NCBI RefSeq assembly: GCF_004341205.1
Contig: NZ_SLUL01000006.1
Span: forward strand, 1-64,000
DNA length: 64,000 nt
Direction: 5' to 3'
From: Thermolongibacillus altinsuensis
GTDB taxonomy: Bacteria; Bacillota; Bacilli; Bacillales; Anoxybacillaceae
Part shown: positions 35,237-43,593 of the stretch, one piece after another
Layout of the letters: every line of letters begins with the position of its first letter
How positions within the stretch are numbered: position 1 is the first letter of the stretch
Notes under the pieces: generated by a model
Database searches by the model: none
Told to the model about the DNA's origin: nothing
Seen by the model: only the letters and a program-made list of their open reading frames with translations
Program-made: the position numbers and the translations under genes

Positions 35237-35671
35237 TTAAATAAAAGGATTTTCGCCAATCAATAAAGCTAATGTGTGTAATAAAGTGTAACCTTGTTGA
35301 GCCAATGGTTTTGTCATCAGCTTGATCTGTTGTTCATCTAATTGTTTAAGTAACGGCTTTAATTCCAGCACTTCTTCTTGAATATGTTTCATCTGTTCTT
35401 GAAGATGCTCAATTTTATCTATAATTTCATCTACAGAAGCTGGTTGATTTTTGAGCATTTGTAATCGCTCTTTTATTTCTTCAAGAGTCAAATGTTGTTT
35501 TTTTAATGCATGGATTAACTGCAAATGTTCGATGCTCTCTTCGGGATAATAGCGATAATTGGTCTCAGAGCGAACAGGTTCGAGCAACCCTAATTGCGTA
35601 TAGTAATCAATGGTCCTTTTGGATACGCCAGCTAATTCTGCAAGTTCACCAATTTTAAGTAACTTCCCAAT
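35237..35671 (-). CDS. MerR-family regulator with apparent ATT start
   Basis: The complete MerR reading begins LKIGELAELAGVSKRTIDYY, the DNA-binding HTH, continues TQLGLLEPVRSETNYRYYPE as the wing, and then a long coiled-coil helix to about residue 120. No ATG, GTG or TTG opens this frame near the well placed AGGGAGGGAG; the codon six bases after GGAGG is ATT at 35671. An open start at the internal TTG (35587) would remove the HTH and is unlikely. The effector domain is short. It probably regulates itself or the spo0M gene just downstream. Total length about 144. Confidence 0.78.
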   Translation of the reverse strand: MGKLLKIGELAELAGVSKRTIDYYTQLGLLEPVRSETNYRYYPEESIEHLQLIHALKKQHLTLEEIKERLQMLKNQPASVDEIIDKIEHLQEQMKHIQEEVLELKPLLKQLDEQQIKLMTKPLAQQGYTLLHTLALLIGENPFI

Positions 35672-35831
35672 GAACTCCCTCCCTATTATCAGTTTCTAAA
35701 TGAAATTATATCGTTCAAAAACCGTACAGTCAAACGTTGTGGTGTTAGTTTCTTGTTGCAAATATGTTTTTATAAATACATAGTCGATGATATATAAAAG
35801 CTTGCATAAAACCTTTGACTAGATCAAAAAG

Positions 35832-35872
35832 AAAAAAGGTAGGGTATTCTCTGATCGGACCATACCTTACCT
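35832..35872 (-). terminator. Terminator of the nitronate monooxygenase gene
   Basis: AGGTAGGGTAT pairs with ATACCTTACCT (one G-U pair) around a 14-base loop; TTTTTT follows on the minus strand. Confidence 0.8.
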
Positions 35873-35888
35873 ATTTTTAAAAGAGGGA

Positions 35889-36989
35889 TCAAATAAGTCT
35901 CTCGGTTTCTTTTATTAAGTGGAATTTATTTATGATTTCTTCTATTTGATTTGTGATCATTTCGATCAATTCTGCAGCATGCAAATGTTTGCTTAGTCGA
36001 GGATTTTGTCCGCACCAAAGCGACATCCACTCTGATTTTTTCTGTTTGGCAGCTTCTGAACGGATATCTTGAGTGAGCATATTTTGAATTGGGTAGGCTG
36101 GCAAGCTATCCTCATGTTCTTTCATTTTTACGATAAATTCATTTTTTAATCCCCTAGCTGGCTTACCGCTAAATGCCGAAGTGATGACCGTCTGTTCTTC
36201 AGTACCATTTAATATGGCTTTTTTGTGCAGTTCATTCGCTCCGCTTTCGACACAGGTAACAAAGGCTGTTCCCATTTGAACCGCTTCCGCCCCCAATATA
36301 AGAGCAGCAAAAACGCCTCTACCGTCCATGATCCCTCCAGCTGCAATAATCGGAATTGAAACATGATCTGCTACTTGCGGAATCAGAGCCATTGTTCCGA
36401 TCATGGAATCATCAAAAGGTTCTGCAAAACTTCCCCTATGTCCCCCAGCTTCACTGCCTTGGACCACAACCATATCCATTCCAGCTTCTTCATTCATGAT
36501 TGCCTCTTTTACGGTTGTGGCTGTTCCAATTGTGACAATCCCGTTCTTCTTTAATTGATGAATCGTTTCTCTAGGAGGAATGCCAAATGTGAAACTGCAA
36601 ACAGGGACTTCATATTTTAAAACGATTTGAATTTGTTCATCAAAGACAGAAGTGTTGATTTGCGGAAGATGACTCTTCTTTTTGATTCCCAACCTTTGCC
36701 GGATCGGTTCGAGCAGCTGATTCGCTCTTTCGATTTCCTCTTGGATGACAACCGGGTTCTCAGGGACAAACAGATTGACCCCAAAGGGTTTGGAAGTCAA
36801 TTTTATTATTTTTTGAATATCCGACTCCAATTGTTCCGGTGTCATATACCCCGCGCCAAGCATCCCTAGACCGCCTGCATTCGATACAGCAGCAACCAAC
36901 TCAGGCGTCGTGATCCCACCCGCCATTCCTGCTTGTATAATCGGAAATTTGATGGATAATTTTTTTGTTACCTCTGTATGATTCCACAC
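35889..36989 (-). CDS. Nitronate monooxygenase (FMN, FabK/NPD-like)
   Basis: This 366-residue TIM-barrel FMN enzyme oxidises nitronates such as propionate 3-nitronate. The N-terminal KFPIIQAGMAGGITTPELVAA near residue 15, the catalytic His in QGSEAGGHRGSF near 182, the PIIAAGGIMDGRG loop near 213 and the GAEAVQMGTAFV segment are all present. Length and motifs match the class I NMO of Bacillus. It stands alone, between the MerR/spo0M pair and a palindromic element. Confidence 0.92.
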   Translation of the reverse strand: MWNHTEVTKKLSIKFPIIQAGMAGGITTPELVAAVSNAGGLGMLGAGYMTPEQLESDIQKIIKLTSKPFGVNLFVPENPVVIQEEIERANQLLEPIRQRLGIKKKSHLPQINTSVFDEQIQIVLKYEVPVCSFTFGIPPRETIHQLKKNGIVTIGTATTVKEAIMNEEAGMDMVVVQGSEAGGHRGSFAEPFDDSMIGTMALIPQVADHVSIPIIAAGGIMDGRGVFAALILGAEAVQMGTAFVTCVESGANELHKKAILNGTEEQTVITSAFSGKPARGLKNEFIVKMKEHEDSLPAYPIQNMLTQDIRSEAAKQKKSEWMSLWCGQNPRLSKHLHAAELIEMITNQIEEIINKFHLIKETERLI

Positions 36990-37106
36990 GTTTTTTCCTC
37001 CTCAATTGATACTCAATTCTATAGGCGACCCATACAGCAAACACCAATAACGTTTTACTTTTTTGAATAGTCAAAAAATAATCCTTGTAACTATTGTATT
37101 CCTCCA

Positions 37107-37264
37107 TATATATAGATTCAAGTTGAGTTTCCGACATATCTTTATCATCACGATAGAAGACCGCTTTTCTGCCATAGGCGGCAAGAAAAATCTTGCCGCC
37201 CGGCATGCTTCTGAAGTGGCAGAAAAGCTTGTTTATGTCGGAAAATTAAGCTTATCATATATAA
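37107..37264. repeat. Palindromic element, copy 1 (about 158 bp)
   Basis: Outer arms TTGAGTTTCCGACATA (left) and TATGTCGGAAAATTAAG (right) are imperfect inverted repeats bounded by TATATA. Inside, GCTTTTCTGCC pairs with GGCAGAAAAGC, and GGCGGCAAGA pairs with TCTTGCCGCC at the tip, so the element folds as one long rod. The same arms recur at 39820 and, diverged, at 56158. It carries no gene. Confidence 0.75.
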
Positions 37265-37294
37265 ATTGGACATACAAACAAAATAATTCTAATT

Positions 37295-38749
37295 TTATTC
37301 CAAGTCATTTGTTTCTTTCCGATATTTTTGAATTAAATTCATTTTCGTTTTCCATACATTTTCGCTTAAATCGACATAATACTCCTGCGGATTTAAAAGA
37401 CGTAAGGTTTCTTCCCAAATTTGCGATAAGGATTCTTGATGATATTTTCGAATTTCTTCAATGGTAGGAAGCTCATAGACCAACTTTCCGTTTATAAAGA
37501 TCGGCTGAAGCATTTCGACCGCTTCAAAGTTTTTCACGATTTTTTGTTTGTACGTGTGAACAGGGTCAAACATTTTCAATTCCTCTTTTGGTACGGTCTC
37601 ATCCACCATGGCGATATAGTCTCCATGAGATTTTCCCGTTGTTTTATCAAGAATTCGATAAAAGGTTAAAACACCTGGTGTTGTAATTTTATTTGGATCT
37701 TCGGAGATTTTAATTACGGGATGAAACATTCCATTCTTTTCTTTTGCGACTAATTTATACACCCCGCCTAATGCAGGATCTTCCGAAGCGGTAATGAGTT
37801 TTGTTCCGATTCCCCAAGCGTCAATTTTTCCACCTTGCAGTTTGACATGCATAATCACTTGTTCATCTAAATCATTTGATGCTGAAATTTTAACGTCTTG
37901 AAGACCGTGTTCATCGAGCATCTTTCTTGCTTGTTTTGAAAGATACGCCAAATCTCCGCTATCTAAACGAATCCCTTTTACTTGTTTTCCTTCTTTTTTT
38001 GCTTTATGTGCGACTTTAATCGCGTTTGGTACACCTGAACGGAGAGTATCATATGTATCAACTAATAATATGGCGTTATTCGGGAATACGCTCACAAATT
38101 TTTCGAACGCTTCTTCTTCTGTATCATGATCTTGCACCCATGCATGGGAGTGTGTTCCTACTGTTGGAATTCCGAACAGCTTTCCCGCTCGTAAATTGCT
38201 TGTCGCATGAAAGCCTGCGATATAGGCTGCTCTGGCTCCCCATATCGCTGCATCCGCTTCTTGTGCCCTTCTTGTCCCGAATTCAAATAATAAATCATCT
38301 CCGGCAACTTGTTTGATTCTTGCGGCTTTTGTCGCGATTAACGTTTGATAGTTCATGAAATTTAAAATGGCTGTTTCGATTAGGTGGGCTTCAAATGCTC
38401 TAGCTTCGACCCGAATAATTGGCTCATTCGGAAATACAACGGTTCCTTCTTTTACGGCATAGAGGTTTCCTGTGAATGAAAAGTTGCGAAGCTCTTCTAA
38501 AAAGGCAGGATCATAATGTTCTTCTTGTTGTTGTAAATATTCGATGTCTTCTTCTTCGAATTTTAAATTCTGTAAATAATGTACAATTCTTTCAAGGCCC
38601 GCAAACACCGCAAATCCATTCCCAAACGGATTTTTTCGAAAAAAGGCATTATAGACACGTTTTTCGTTATGGGTCCCATTTTTCCAATGGGCATACATCA
38701 TATTAATTTGATATTTATCCGTATGAAGAGAAAGGTTGTGATACGTCAT
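37295..38749 (-). CDS. pncB: Nicotinate phosphoribosyltransferase
   Basis: The 484-residue protein converts nicotinate and PRPP to nicotinate mononucleotide in NAD salvage. It begins MTYHNLSLHTDKYQINMMYA, the standard NAPRTase start, and contains the EFGTRRAQEADAAIWGARAAY segment near 145, VPTFGTHSHAW-like TVGTHSHAWVQ, and the phosphate loop IRLDSGDLAYLSK. TAGGAGTGAG precedes the ATG at 38749; the longer 5' frame to 38821 overlaps pncA and is unlikely. It lies 11 bases after the pncA stop, so the two form an operon feeding nicotinamide to NAD. Confidence 0.96.
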   Translation of the reverse strand: MTYHNLSLHTDKYQINMMYAHWKNGTHNEKRVYNAFFRKNPFGNGFAVFAGLERIVHYLQNLKFEEEDIEYLQQQEEHYDPAFLEELRNFSFTGNLYAVKEGTVVFPNEPIIRVEARAFEAHLIETAILNFMNYQTLIATKAARIKQVAGDDLLFEFGTRRAQEADAAIWGARAAYIAGFHATSNLRAGKLFGIPTVGTHSHAWVQDHDTEEEAFEKFVSVFPNNAILLVDTYDTLRSGVPNAIKVAHKAKKEGKQVKGIRLDSGDLAYLSKQARKMLDEHGLQDVKISASNDLDEQVIMHVKLQGGKIDAWGIGTKLITASEDPALGGVYKLVAKEKNGMFHPVIKISEDPNKITTPGVLTFYRILDKTTGKSHGDYIAMVDETVPKEELKMFDPVHTYKQKIVKNFEAVEMLQPIFINGKLVYELPTIEEIRKYHQESLSQIWEETLRLLNPQEYYVDLSENVWKTKMNLIQKYRKETNDLE

Positions 38750-38760
38750 ATGACTCACTC

Positions 38761-39315
38761 CTATTGATAGTTTCGGACGACTCGAAATCCAAGGTTGTTT
38801 TGAAAATGTTCCAACGCCCATTGATGTCCAACCGGATTAAAGCTTTGTACCGCATCTTCATGAATGATGACGTCAAAATGTTTGTAAAAGCCGTCAATGG
38901 CGGTATGAAGAACGCATATATCCGTACAAACTCCTACAAGATGAACTTCTTGAATTTTTCTGGAGCGGAGCTGAAGCTCTAAATCCGTTCCTGAAAAAGC
39001 ACTGTATCTCGTTTTATCCATCCAATAAATATTTTCTTTATATGTTTCATAAATCGAATGCAATTTTCCATAAAGCTTTCTTCCTTCTGTTCCTTCAATG
39101 TTGTGCGGCGGGTACAATGTTGCTTCAGGATGAAACGGATCGTTTTCTTTATGAAAATCAACGGCCATGACAACAAAATCTCCATGATTGATAAACGTTT
39201 CTGTCAATTCGCAAATTCGTTTTTCGATTTCTTGCGCTGGCTTCCCACACGTTAACTTGCCATGATCATCAACAAAATCAATCGTATAATCAATCACAAT
39301 TAACGCTTTTTTCAT
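38761..39315 (-). CDS. pncA: Nicotinamidase, isochorismatase-like cysteine hydrolase
   Basis: The 184-residue hydrolase has the catalytic Asp in ALIVIDYTIDF near residue 9, the Zn ligand region in AVDFHKENDPFHPE near 52, the Lys in MDKTRYSAFSGTDLE near 100, and the nucleophile Cys in VGVCTDICVLHTA near 134. It deaminates nicotinamide to nicotinate. The adjacent pncB gene uses the product, which supports the assignment. Confidence 0.95.
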   Translation of the reverse strand: MKKALIVIDYTIDFVDDHGKLTCGKPAQEIEKRICELTETFINHGDFVVMAVDFHKENDPFHPEATLYPPHNIEGTEGRKLYGKLHSIYETYKENIYWMDKTRYSAFSGTDLELQLRSRKIQEVHLVGVCTDICVLHTAIDGFYKHFDVIIHEDAVQSFNPVGHQWALEHFQNNLGFRVVRNYQ

Positions 39316-39355
39316 TCTTTTTATTCCCCCATGGATTTTATTAATTTGACAAGAT

Positions 39356-39700
39356 TCACTTCATTACCTCTTCAACAATGGATTCCCCTTCACTATGATC
39401 ATGGTCTAACCATTGCCATTTTTCGTATAATCTAATTCTACCATCAGGCAAAAGCTCGGGAATAGATTTACATTTTCCTCCCCTAATCTCATTTTTTATG
39501 TTAACGTGATTATATCGAAATTCTAGACTGCCATCATCGTTAACGATTCCTATAAGCATTCCGCTTACGATCTCACCGCCCGAATATGTAGCAGTGATGA
39601 TATTTCCCTCTTGTTTGTAATGAAAGTAAGTTTTTGAAGAAACTTCACCATTGCTGGTATTTTCAACAGAAACAAAGGTCCGGTTATTATAATTGATCAA
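39356..39700 (-). CDS. Small strand-rich protein, annotated in relatives as N-acetylglutamate synthase-like
   Basis: The protein of about 114 residues starts at TTG 39700 ([17 protein letters not shown]), six bases after GGGGGAG; the ATGs at 39733 and 39715 lie before that site. It has the layout of a small beta-barrel with repeated (S/T)G(G/E)xxxGxL strands, seen in a family that databases often misname N-acetylglutamate synthase. I see no catalytic motif. Its role is unknown. Confidence 0.65.
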   Translation of the reverse strand: MINYNNRTFVSVENTSNGEVSSKTYFHYKQEGNIITATYSGGEIVSGMLIGIVNDDGSLEFRYNHVNIKNEIRGGKCKSIPELLPDGRIRLYEKWQWLDHDHSEGESIVEEVMK

Positions 39701-39819
39701 TGAAATCTCCCCCATAGCAAAGTTTTTGATCATTATAACAGTTTAAAAGCCTTGGTGTGAATATTTTTTAGTTAAAATAAGCCGCTATTGCGGTAACACT
39801 ATAGTATAGAGCATTCTTT

Positions 39820-40041
39820 TATATAGATTCAAGTTGAGTTTCCGACATATCTCATCATGAATAGAAGACCGCTTTTCTGCCATAGGCGGCAAGATTTTTC
39901 TTGCTGCCCCGGCATGCTAGAAGCATGCCGATTCCGAACGTAAAACGCATGACAGACAAATTCATTTGTCTGATGGCGTTTTCGTTCGGAGAAGTGGCAG
40001 AAAAGCTTGTTTATGTCGGAAAATTAAGCTTATCATATATA
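39820..40041. repeat. Palindromic element, copy 2 with extra arms (about 222 bp)
   Basis: The outer arms match copy 1 at 37107 almost exactly (TTGAGTTTCCGACATA to TATGTCGGAAAATTAAG). About 70 bases are added inside: a GGCATGCT-AGAAGCATGCC hairpin and a second palindrome, CCGAACG...AAAACGC...CAGACAAA, with a perfect return strand around a TTCA loop at 39961. It would fold as a branched structure. Confidence 0.75.
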
Positions 40042-40112
40042 AGTATGTACATTATGGTCATATAGAGGCAGAAAGTATACTAATGGTTATAATAGACATG
40101 GAGGTGAAATAA

Positions 40113-40478
40113 ATGGGACATGTTTGTGGCAAGACGTATAATTGTGAAAAAGAATTAACACTTGCTGTGATTGGTGGCAAGTGGAAAATGCTTATTTTAT
40201 GGCATCTAGGAAAAAGCGGAACGAAGCGGTTTGGTGAACTGAAGGCTCTTATGCCGGGGATCACCCAAAGAACGCTTGTTAATCAGTTGCGAGAGCTGGA
40301 AGCGGACCTTATTGTTGAACGCAAAGTCTACCCTGTTGTTCCGCCAAAAGTAGAATATTCACTGACTGAACATGGAAAAAGTCTAATGCCGATTCTTGAT
40401 GCGATGTACGAATGGGGCAAAAACTATATGGAGACGGTCGTAAAGGATCAAGTAAAAATCAATGATTCTGTCAAGTAA
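40113..40478 (+). CDS. HxlR-family transcriptional regulator
   Basis: The 121-residue winged-helix protein starts [20 protein letters not shown] and has the family core [20 protein letters not shown] near residue 24, [20 protein letters not shown] near 50, and the wing [16 protein letters not shown]. HxlR members sense electrophiles or quinones, often through the conserved N-terminal Cys, here at 5 and 11. GGAGGTGAAATAA precedes the ATG. The azoR gene that such regulators often control lies 1.7 kb downstream, so a link is possible but unproven. Confidence 0.9.
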   Translation: MGHVCGKTYNCEKELTLAVIGGKWKMLILWHLGKSGTKRFGELKALMPGITQRTLVNQLRELEADLIVERKVYPVVPPKVEYSLTEHGKSLMPILDAMYEWGKNYMETVVKDQVKINDSVK

Positions 40479-40509
40479 ACGGTTTGGAGTCAATCGATTT
40501 ATGAATAGA

Positions 40510-40544
40510 TGGAGGCTGACATTTTCTATTTGGTTCAGCCTCTA
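40510..40544. terminator. Terminator of the HxlR gene
   Basis: GAGGCTGA pairs with TCAGCCTC around an A/T-rich loop, 32 bases after the stop. Confidence 0.7.
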
Positions 40545-40815
40545 TCGCACATAAAAGCTTGCTCGGTCAATCCATTCAATCTCTGAATAATGTCGCAAAT
40601 CCTCTACTAAGCGGAATAAAGCTTCATCTTTTTGTTTTGCTTCAATCATACAGTCAATTTGCGGAACAGTTCCTTTTATTTCATTTAAAAACGTAATTAA
40701 TGGCCGCTTCGCGATTCTGTATTTTTTGAAACCGTGCAAATGTCATGGTCTGTGATGGTGAGCAATTTTGTAAATGAACGCTCATTGCGACATATCCGAG
40801 TCTCACAATTGTCAT
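40542..40815 (-). pseudogene. uvsE: UV damage endonuclease UvsE with large internal deletion
   Basis: The ATG at 40815 opens MTIVRLGYVAMSVHLQNCSP and continues FARFQKIQNREAAI, the start of bacterial UVDE proteins. The frame then stops at 40681. An overlapping frame gives RPLITFLNEIKGTVPQIDCM then EAKQKDEALF and ends WIDRASFYVR, the C-terminus of the same family. The family is about 300 residues, so roughly 200, including the metal-binding barrel, are missing. The junction lies near 40690. The gene cannot code for an active nuclease. Confidence 0.82.
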
Positions 40816-40886
40816 CATTCGCCACCTCAAATTAAGATTAGTTTTAGTATGGCGTTTTCCAGGAAAACTAGTCGATCGGATACGAT

Positions 40887-40945
40887 AAAAAGAGCCTATC
40901 TCCCTTTTTTTCTTTGTTTTGAAAGGAGATAGGCTCTTTTCTTTT
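40887..40945 (-). terminator. Long hairpin terminator
   Basis: AAAAGAGCCTATCTCC at 40887 pairs perfectly with GGAGATAGGCTCTTTT at 40925, with T-runs. It ends any transcript coming leftward through 41110-40950. Confidence 0.85.
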
Positions 40946-41110
40946 ACAATAAAGTATGAAGTTTTTCGCTTGCCAGTGTCGCAAGTCTTTAGAGCCCTTT
41001 CCCTTGAAAAATAACTCAATACCTATCGTGTAAAACTCACTAACGACGATAATTGCCGCTAGCAAAGTAATTTTAAGCTTTCCTTTTGGACTTAATAAAT
41101 CATCTGACAT
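40946..41110 (-). other. Short doubtful frame, one membrane-like segment
   Basis: An ATG at 41110 opens MSDDLLSPKGKLKITLLAAI then VVSEFYTIGIELFFKG. This begins like a small membrane protein but the frame runs on through the strong terminator at 40887-40940, and there is no ribosome binding site. It is probably a remnant or spurious. Confidence 0.25.
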
Positions 41111-41190
41111 GAAGTTTTGTTGCACGTTTAACAAAAGAAAAAAGGCAATACAATATGATTAAGTATCGTCGCCACATGTTTTAGTTTAAG

Positions 41191-41817
41191 TTATTTACGT
41201 CCGAAATCCGCTTTAATTTCACCCCAACGATCTGTTTCCCACTTGAGAATAGGATTATTGTAATCGTTATGTTTGAGCCATTGCTCCGCTCTTTCAATGA
41301 GCTGCCAAACTCGTTCTGTATCTTTATTTCTTATTAATGAAGTATTCACTTTTTTCGCTTTCACCCATTTGATGGCAGTCTGCGAGTCTGAATAAATCGG
41401 CCAATCTTTTCCATGCTGTTTTAGAAAAGCCAAAGCGTGAACAATCGCTAAAAATTCTCCAATATTGTTTGTGCCAAGCGCGGGACCAAAATGAAACAAA
41501 ATCTCTCCTGTTTTTGTGTATACTCCTTTGTACTCCATTTGTCCCGGATTGCCGCTACACGCAGCATCTACACATATGCTCTCTTCTATATATGCAGCAT
41601 TTTCAATCGTTTGCGGTGTTCTCTCCTTCTCTGCAGTTCTATAGTATTTCATCCAACCTTCTTGATAAGCTTGCTCCGCTTCTTCTTTTGATGAAAATGA
41701 TTTATATTTCGCTCCGGCGACTCCTAACACATATTGTTTGCATTCATCCCATGATGAAAAGATGCCTTTTGTTTTTCCTTCCCAAACTACGTAATATTTT
41801 GTTTTCTTGCTTTTCAT
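41191..41817 (-). CDS. RNase HI with N-terminal viroplasmin-like domain
   Basis: The 208-residue protein has an N-terminal RNA/DNA hybrid-binding domain (about 7-50: YYVVWEGKTKGIFSSWDECK) and an RNase H domain with catalytic residues Asp 84 (ICVDAACSGN), Glu 121 (NNIGEFLA), Asp 144 (IYSDSQTA) and Asp 196 (ETDRWG). It cleaves the RNA strand of RNA-DNA hybrids. I choose the ATG at 41817 with GAAGTG upstream; the 51-residue 5' extension to 41970 has no family support. Relatives in Bacillus are YpdQ-like. It stands alone. Confidence 0.9.
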   Translation of the reverse strand: MKSKKTKYYVVWEGKTKGIFSSWDECKQYVLGVAGAKYKSFSSKEEAEQAYQEGWMKYYRTAEKERTPQTIENAAYIEESICVDAACSGNPGQMEYKGVYTKTGEILFHFGPALGTNNIGEFLAIVHALAFLKQHGKDWPIYSDSQTAIKWVKAKKVNTSLIRNKDTERVWQLIERAEQWLKHNDYNNPILKWETDRWGEIKADFGRK

Positions 41818-42152
41818 CGTTTCACTTCCCCGAATTTTAGTAATGAACTTTCGCCAAAATTTGATAAAATCCTTCTTTCTGTAACGGAAGGATCCCCCAT
41901 CTGCGTTTATCCCTAACACGACATCAAGGGATTCTTTCTCTACGGTATCACGGCAAAGTTGTACATACAAGCCACAAAATATACAATCGAATAGACAATC
42001 ATATCACTTTACAAAAGTAAGTAGGTTACTTTATTATAGTTAGTGTTAAAAATATCCCTTCCCATTCAAATTTCTATTGCAAAAGAATGATGTTCACTTT
42101 TTTGAAGAAAATAATCGATGACTTCTGAGTTAAACAAAAAAGGGGGATAAAA

Positions 42153-42788
42153 ATGGCAAAATTACTATATATTACTGCGAATCCGAAAACAGAAGACCAA
42201 TCGTTCAGTTTATCTGTCGGCAGAGCATTTTTAAATGCCTACAAACAACAAAATCCACAAGATGAGGTAGTGGAATTAGATCTTTATCAAACGGATATTC
42301 CATATATTGATGCCGATGTATTTAGTGGTTGGGGTAAACTCCAGCAAGGGCAGTCATTTGAGCAGTTAAGCGAAGATGAAAAACAAAAAGTAAGCCGCAT
42401 CAATCAATTAACGGACCAGTTTATCGAGGCAGACAAATACGTATTTGTTACTCCAATGTGGAATTTCAGCGTTCCGCCAAAAATGAAAGCGTATATTGAT
42501 ACGATTTGTATCGCAGGTAAAACTTTTAAATATACAGAAAATGGACCTGTGGGATTATTAACGAATAAAAAAGCGGTACATATTCAAGCCCGTGGCGGAA
42601 TTTATTCCGAAGGTCCAGCGAAAGATATGGAATTTGGAGATCGTTATTTGAAAGCAGTGCTCGGCTTCATCGGAATTACAAATGTTCAATCGATTATTGT
42701 AGAAGGTATGGCCGCATTCCCTAATGAAGCAGAAGGTATTAAAGAAAAAGCGATTAAACAAGCTCAAGAAGTAGCTAAAAACTTCTGA
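42153..42788 (+). CDS. azoR: FMN-dependent NADH-azoreductase
   Basis: This 211-residue flavodoxin-fold enzyme reduces azo compounds and quinones with NADH. The phosphate-binding region near SLSVGRAF (residue 20), the [19 protein letters not shown] segment near 91, and the ARGGIYSEG loop near 149 match AzoR. AAGGGGGATAAAA precedes the ATG. The gene has its own strong terminator. Such enzymes protect against thiol-reactive electrophiles. Confidence 0.94.
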   Translation: MAKLLYITANPKTEDQSFSLSVGRAFLNAYKQQNPQDEVVELDLYQTDIPYIDADVFSGWGKLQQGQSFEQLSEDEKQKVSRINQLTDQFIEADKYVFVTPMWNFSVPPKMKAYIDTICIAGKTFKYTENGPVGLLTNKKAVHIQARGGIYSEGPAKDMEFGDRYLKAVLGFIGITNVQSIIVEGMAAFPNEAEGIKEKAIKQAQEVAKNF

Positions 42789-42840
42789 ATATGTAAAACT
42801 TCGGGAAGGGGTATTATCTAATAAAACTTAAGTAACAACA

Positions 42841-42878
42841 AAAAACGTTTGGGTTATTTTTTAAAACCCAAACGTTTT
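42841..42878 (+). terminator. Terminator of azoR
   Basis: AAAACGTTTGGGTT pairs with AACCCAAACGTTTT around an A/T loop and ends in a T-run. It also ends before the convergent gene at 42905. Confidence 0.92.
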
Positions 42879-42904
42879 TTTCTCGATCGTTCTTCGCCAC
42901 CCGG

Positions 42905-43570
42905 TTAACGATTAAAAATAAGTGCTTTCACGATTGTTTTGAACATCGAATCCGTTTCTTTATGACGTTTAACCTTTTCTAAAAACGGGAAGTCTTTTGG
43001 GGTTACAGATAATTTGGCGAGTGGTTTCACTTTGTTTTCACATATCCATTCATCTTGAATACCGCCTCGTTTGAAAAAATTTTTAGGCATGATATAAATG
43101 CATCCATCTCTCCAAAGTTTCCCTTTATACTCTTCGTTAACTGAAAAATAATAAAATCGCTTGATTCCCTTTTTAGTTTGAAGTGTAAAACAAGCATTTC
43201 GCAAAGATCCGACATATTCCCTTCGATTAATGACTGCAAAAAACATGGACCAAATGCCATCTGATGCGGCAAAAACGGCTTTTACCGGATTTCCAGTAAA
43301 AAGCAATTGCTCTCTCGGCTCAAAAATCTCGATATTTTCGTTGTTCGAGCCATGTACAAGCACGTCTTTATTTTCGATAAGATAATGCAAAAACAAATAT
43401 TTCGGGTAATTGCTTGTATAAGGAATGAAGTCTCCATTACCCGACGAAATATAATGACTATAAATTCTCTCAAATTCTTCCGTTGCTTGTGCTGGCAAAT
43501 CCAACTCCGGCACTTTTAAAAAATGGAGTGTATGAAAAAGAAATGATTTCCATACGTAATTGATTGGCAT
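42905..43570 (-). CDS. Uncharacterised protein, possible ADP-ribosyltransferase fold
   Basis: The 221-residue protein is not one I can name. Residues 70-78 read LVHGSNNENI, followed by IFEPREQLLF and, about 20 residues on, VKAVFAASDGIWSMFFA. An HGS strand, then ...A(F/Y)A(A/T)xDxxxAxFFA is the pattern of some phage-related ADP-ribosyltransferase-like (ART) proteins, in which the His and the following aromatic line the NAD pocket. No signal peptide is seen. It is followed 23 bases earlier by the pirin gene on the same strand. The fold assignment is tentative. Confidence 0.55.
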   Translation of the reverse strand: MPINYVWKSFLFHTLHFLKVPELDLPAQATEEFERIYSHYISSGNGDFIPYTSNYPKYLFLHYLIENKDVLVHGSNNENIEIFEPREQLLFTGNPVKAVFAASDGIWSMFFAVINRREYVGSLRNACFTLQTKKGIKRFYYFSVNEEYKGKLWRDGCIYIMPKNFFKRGGIQDEWICENKVKPLAKLSVTPKDFPFLEKVKRHKETDSMFKTIVKALIFNR

Positions 43571-43593
43571 ATGAAGTGATCCACCTTTGAGAT

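Noticed and set aside
36901-37206. Minus-strand frame of 101 codons upstream of the nitronate monooxygenase
   Set aside because: It overlaps the monooxygenase start and reads through the palindromic element at 37107; no family is recognisable.
41818-41970. 51-residue N-terminal extension of the RNase HI
   Set aside because: No homology to the family, and a better placed ATG with ribosome binding site exists at 41817.
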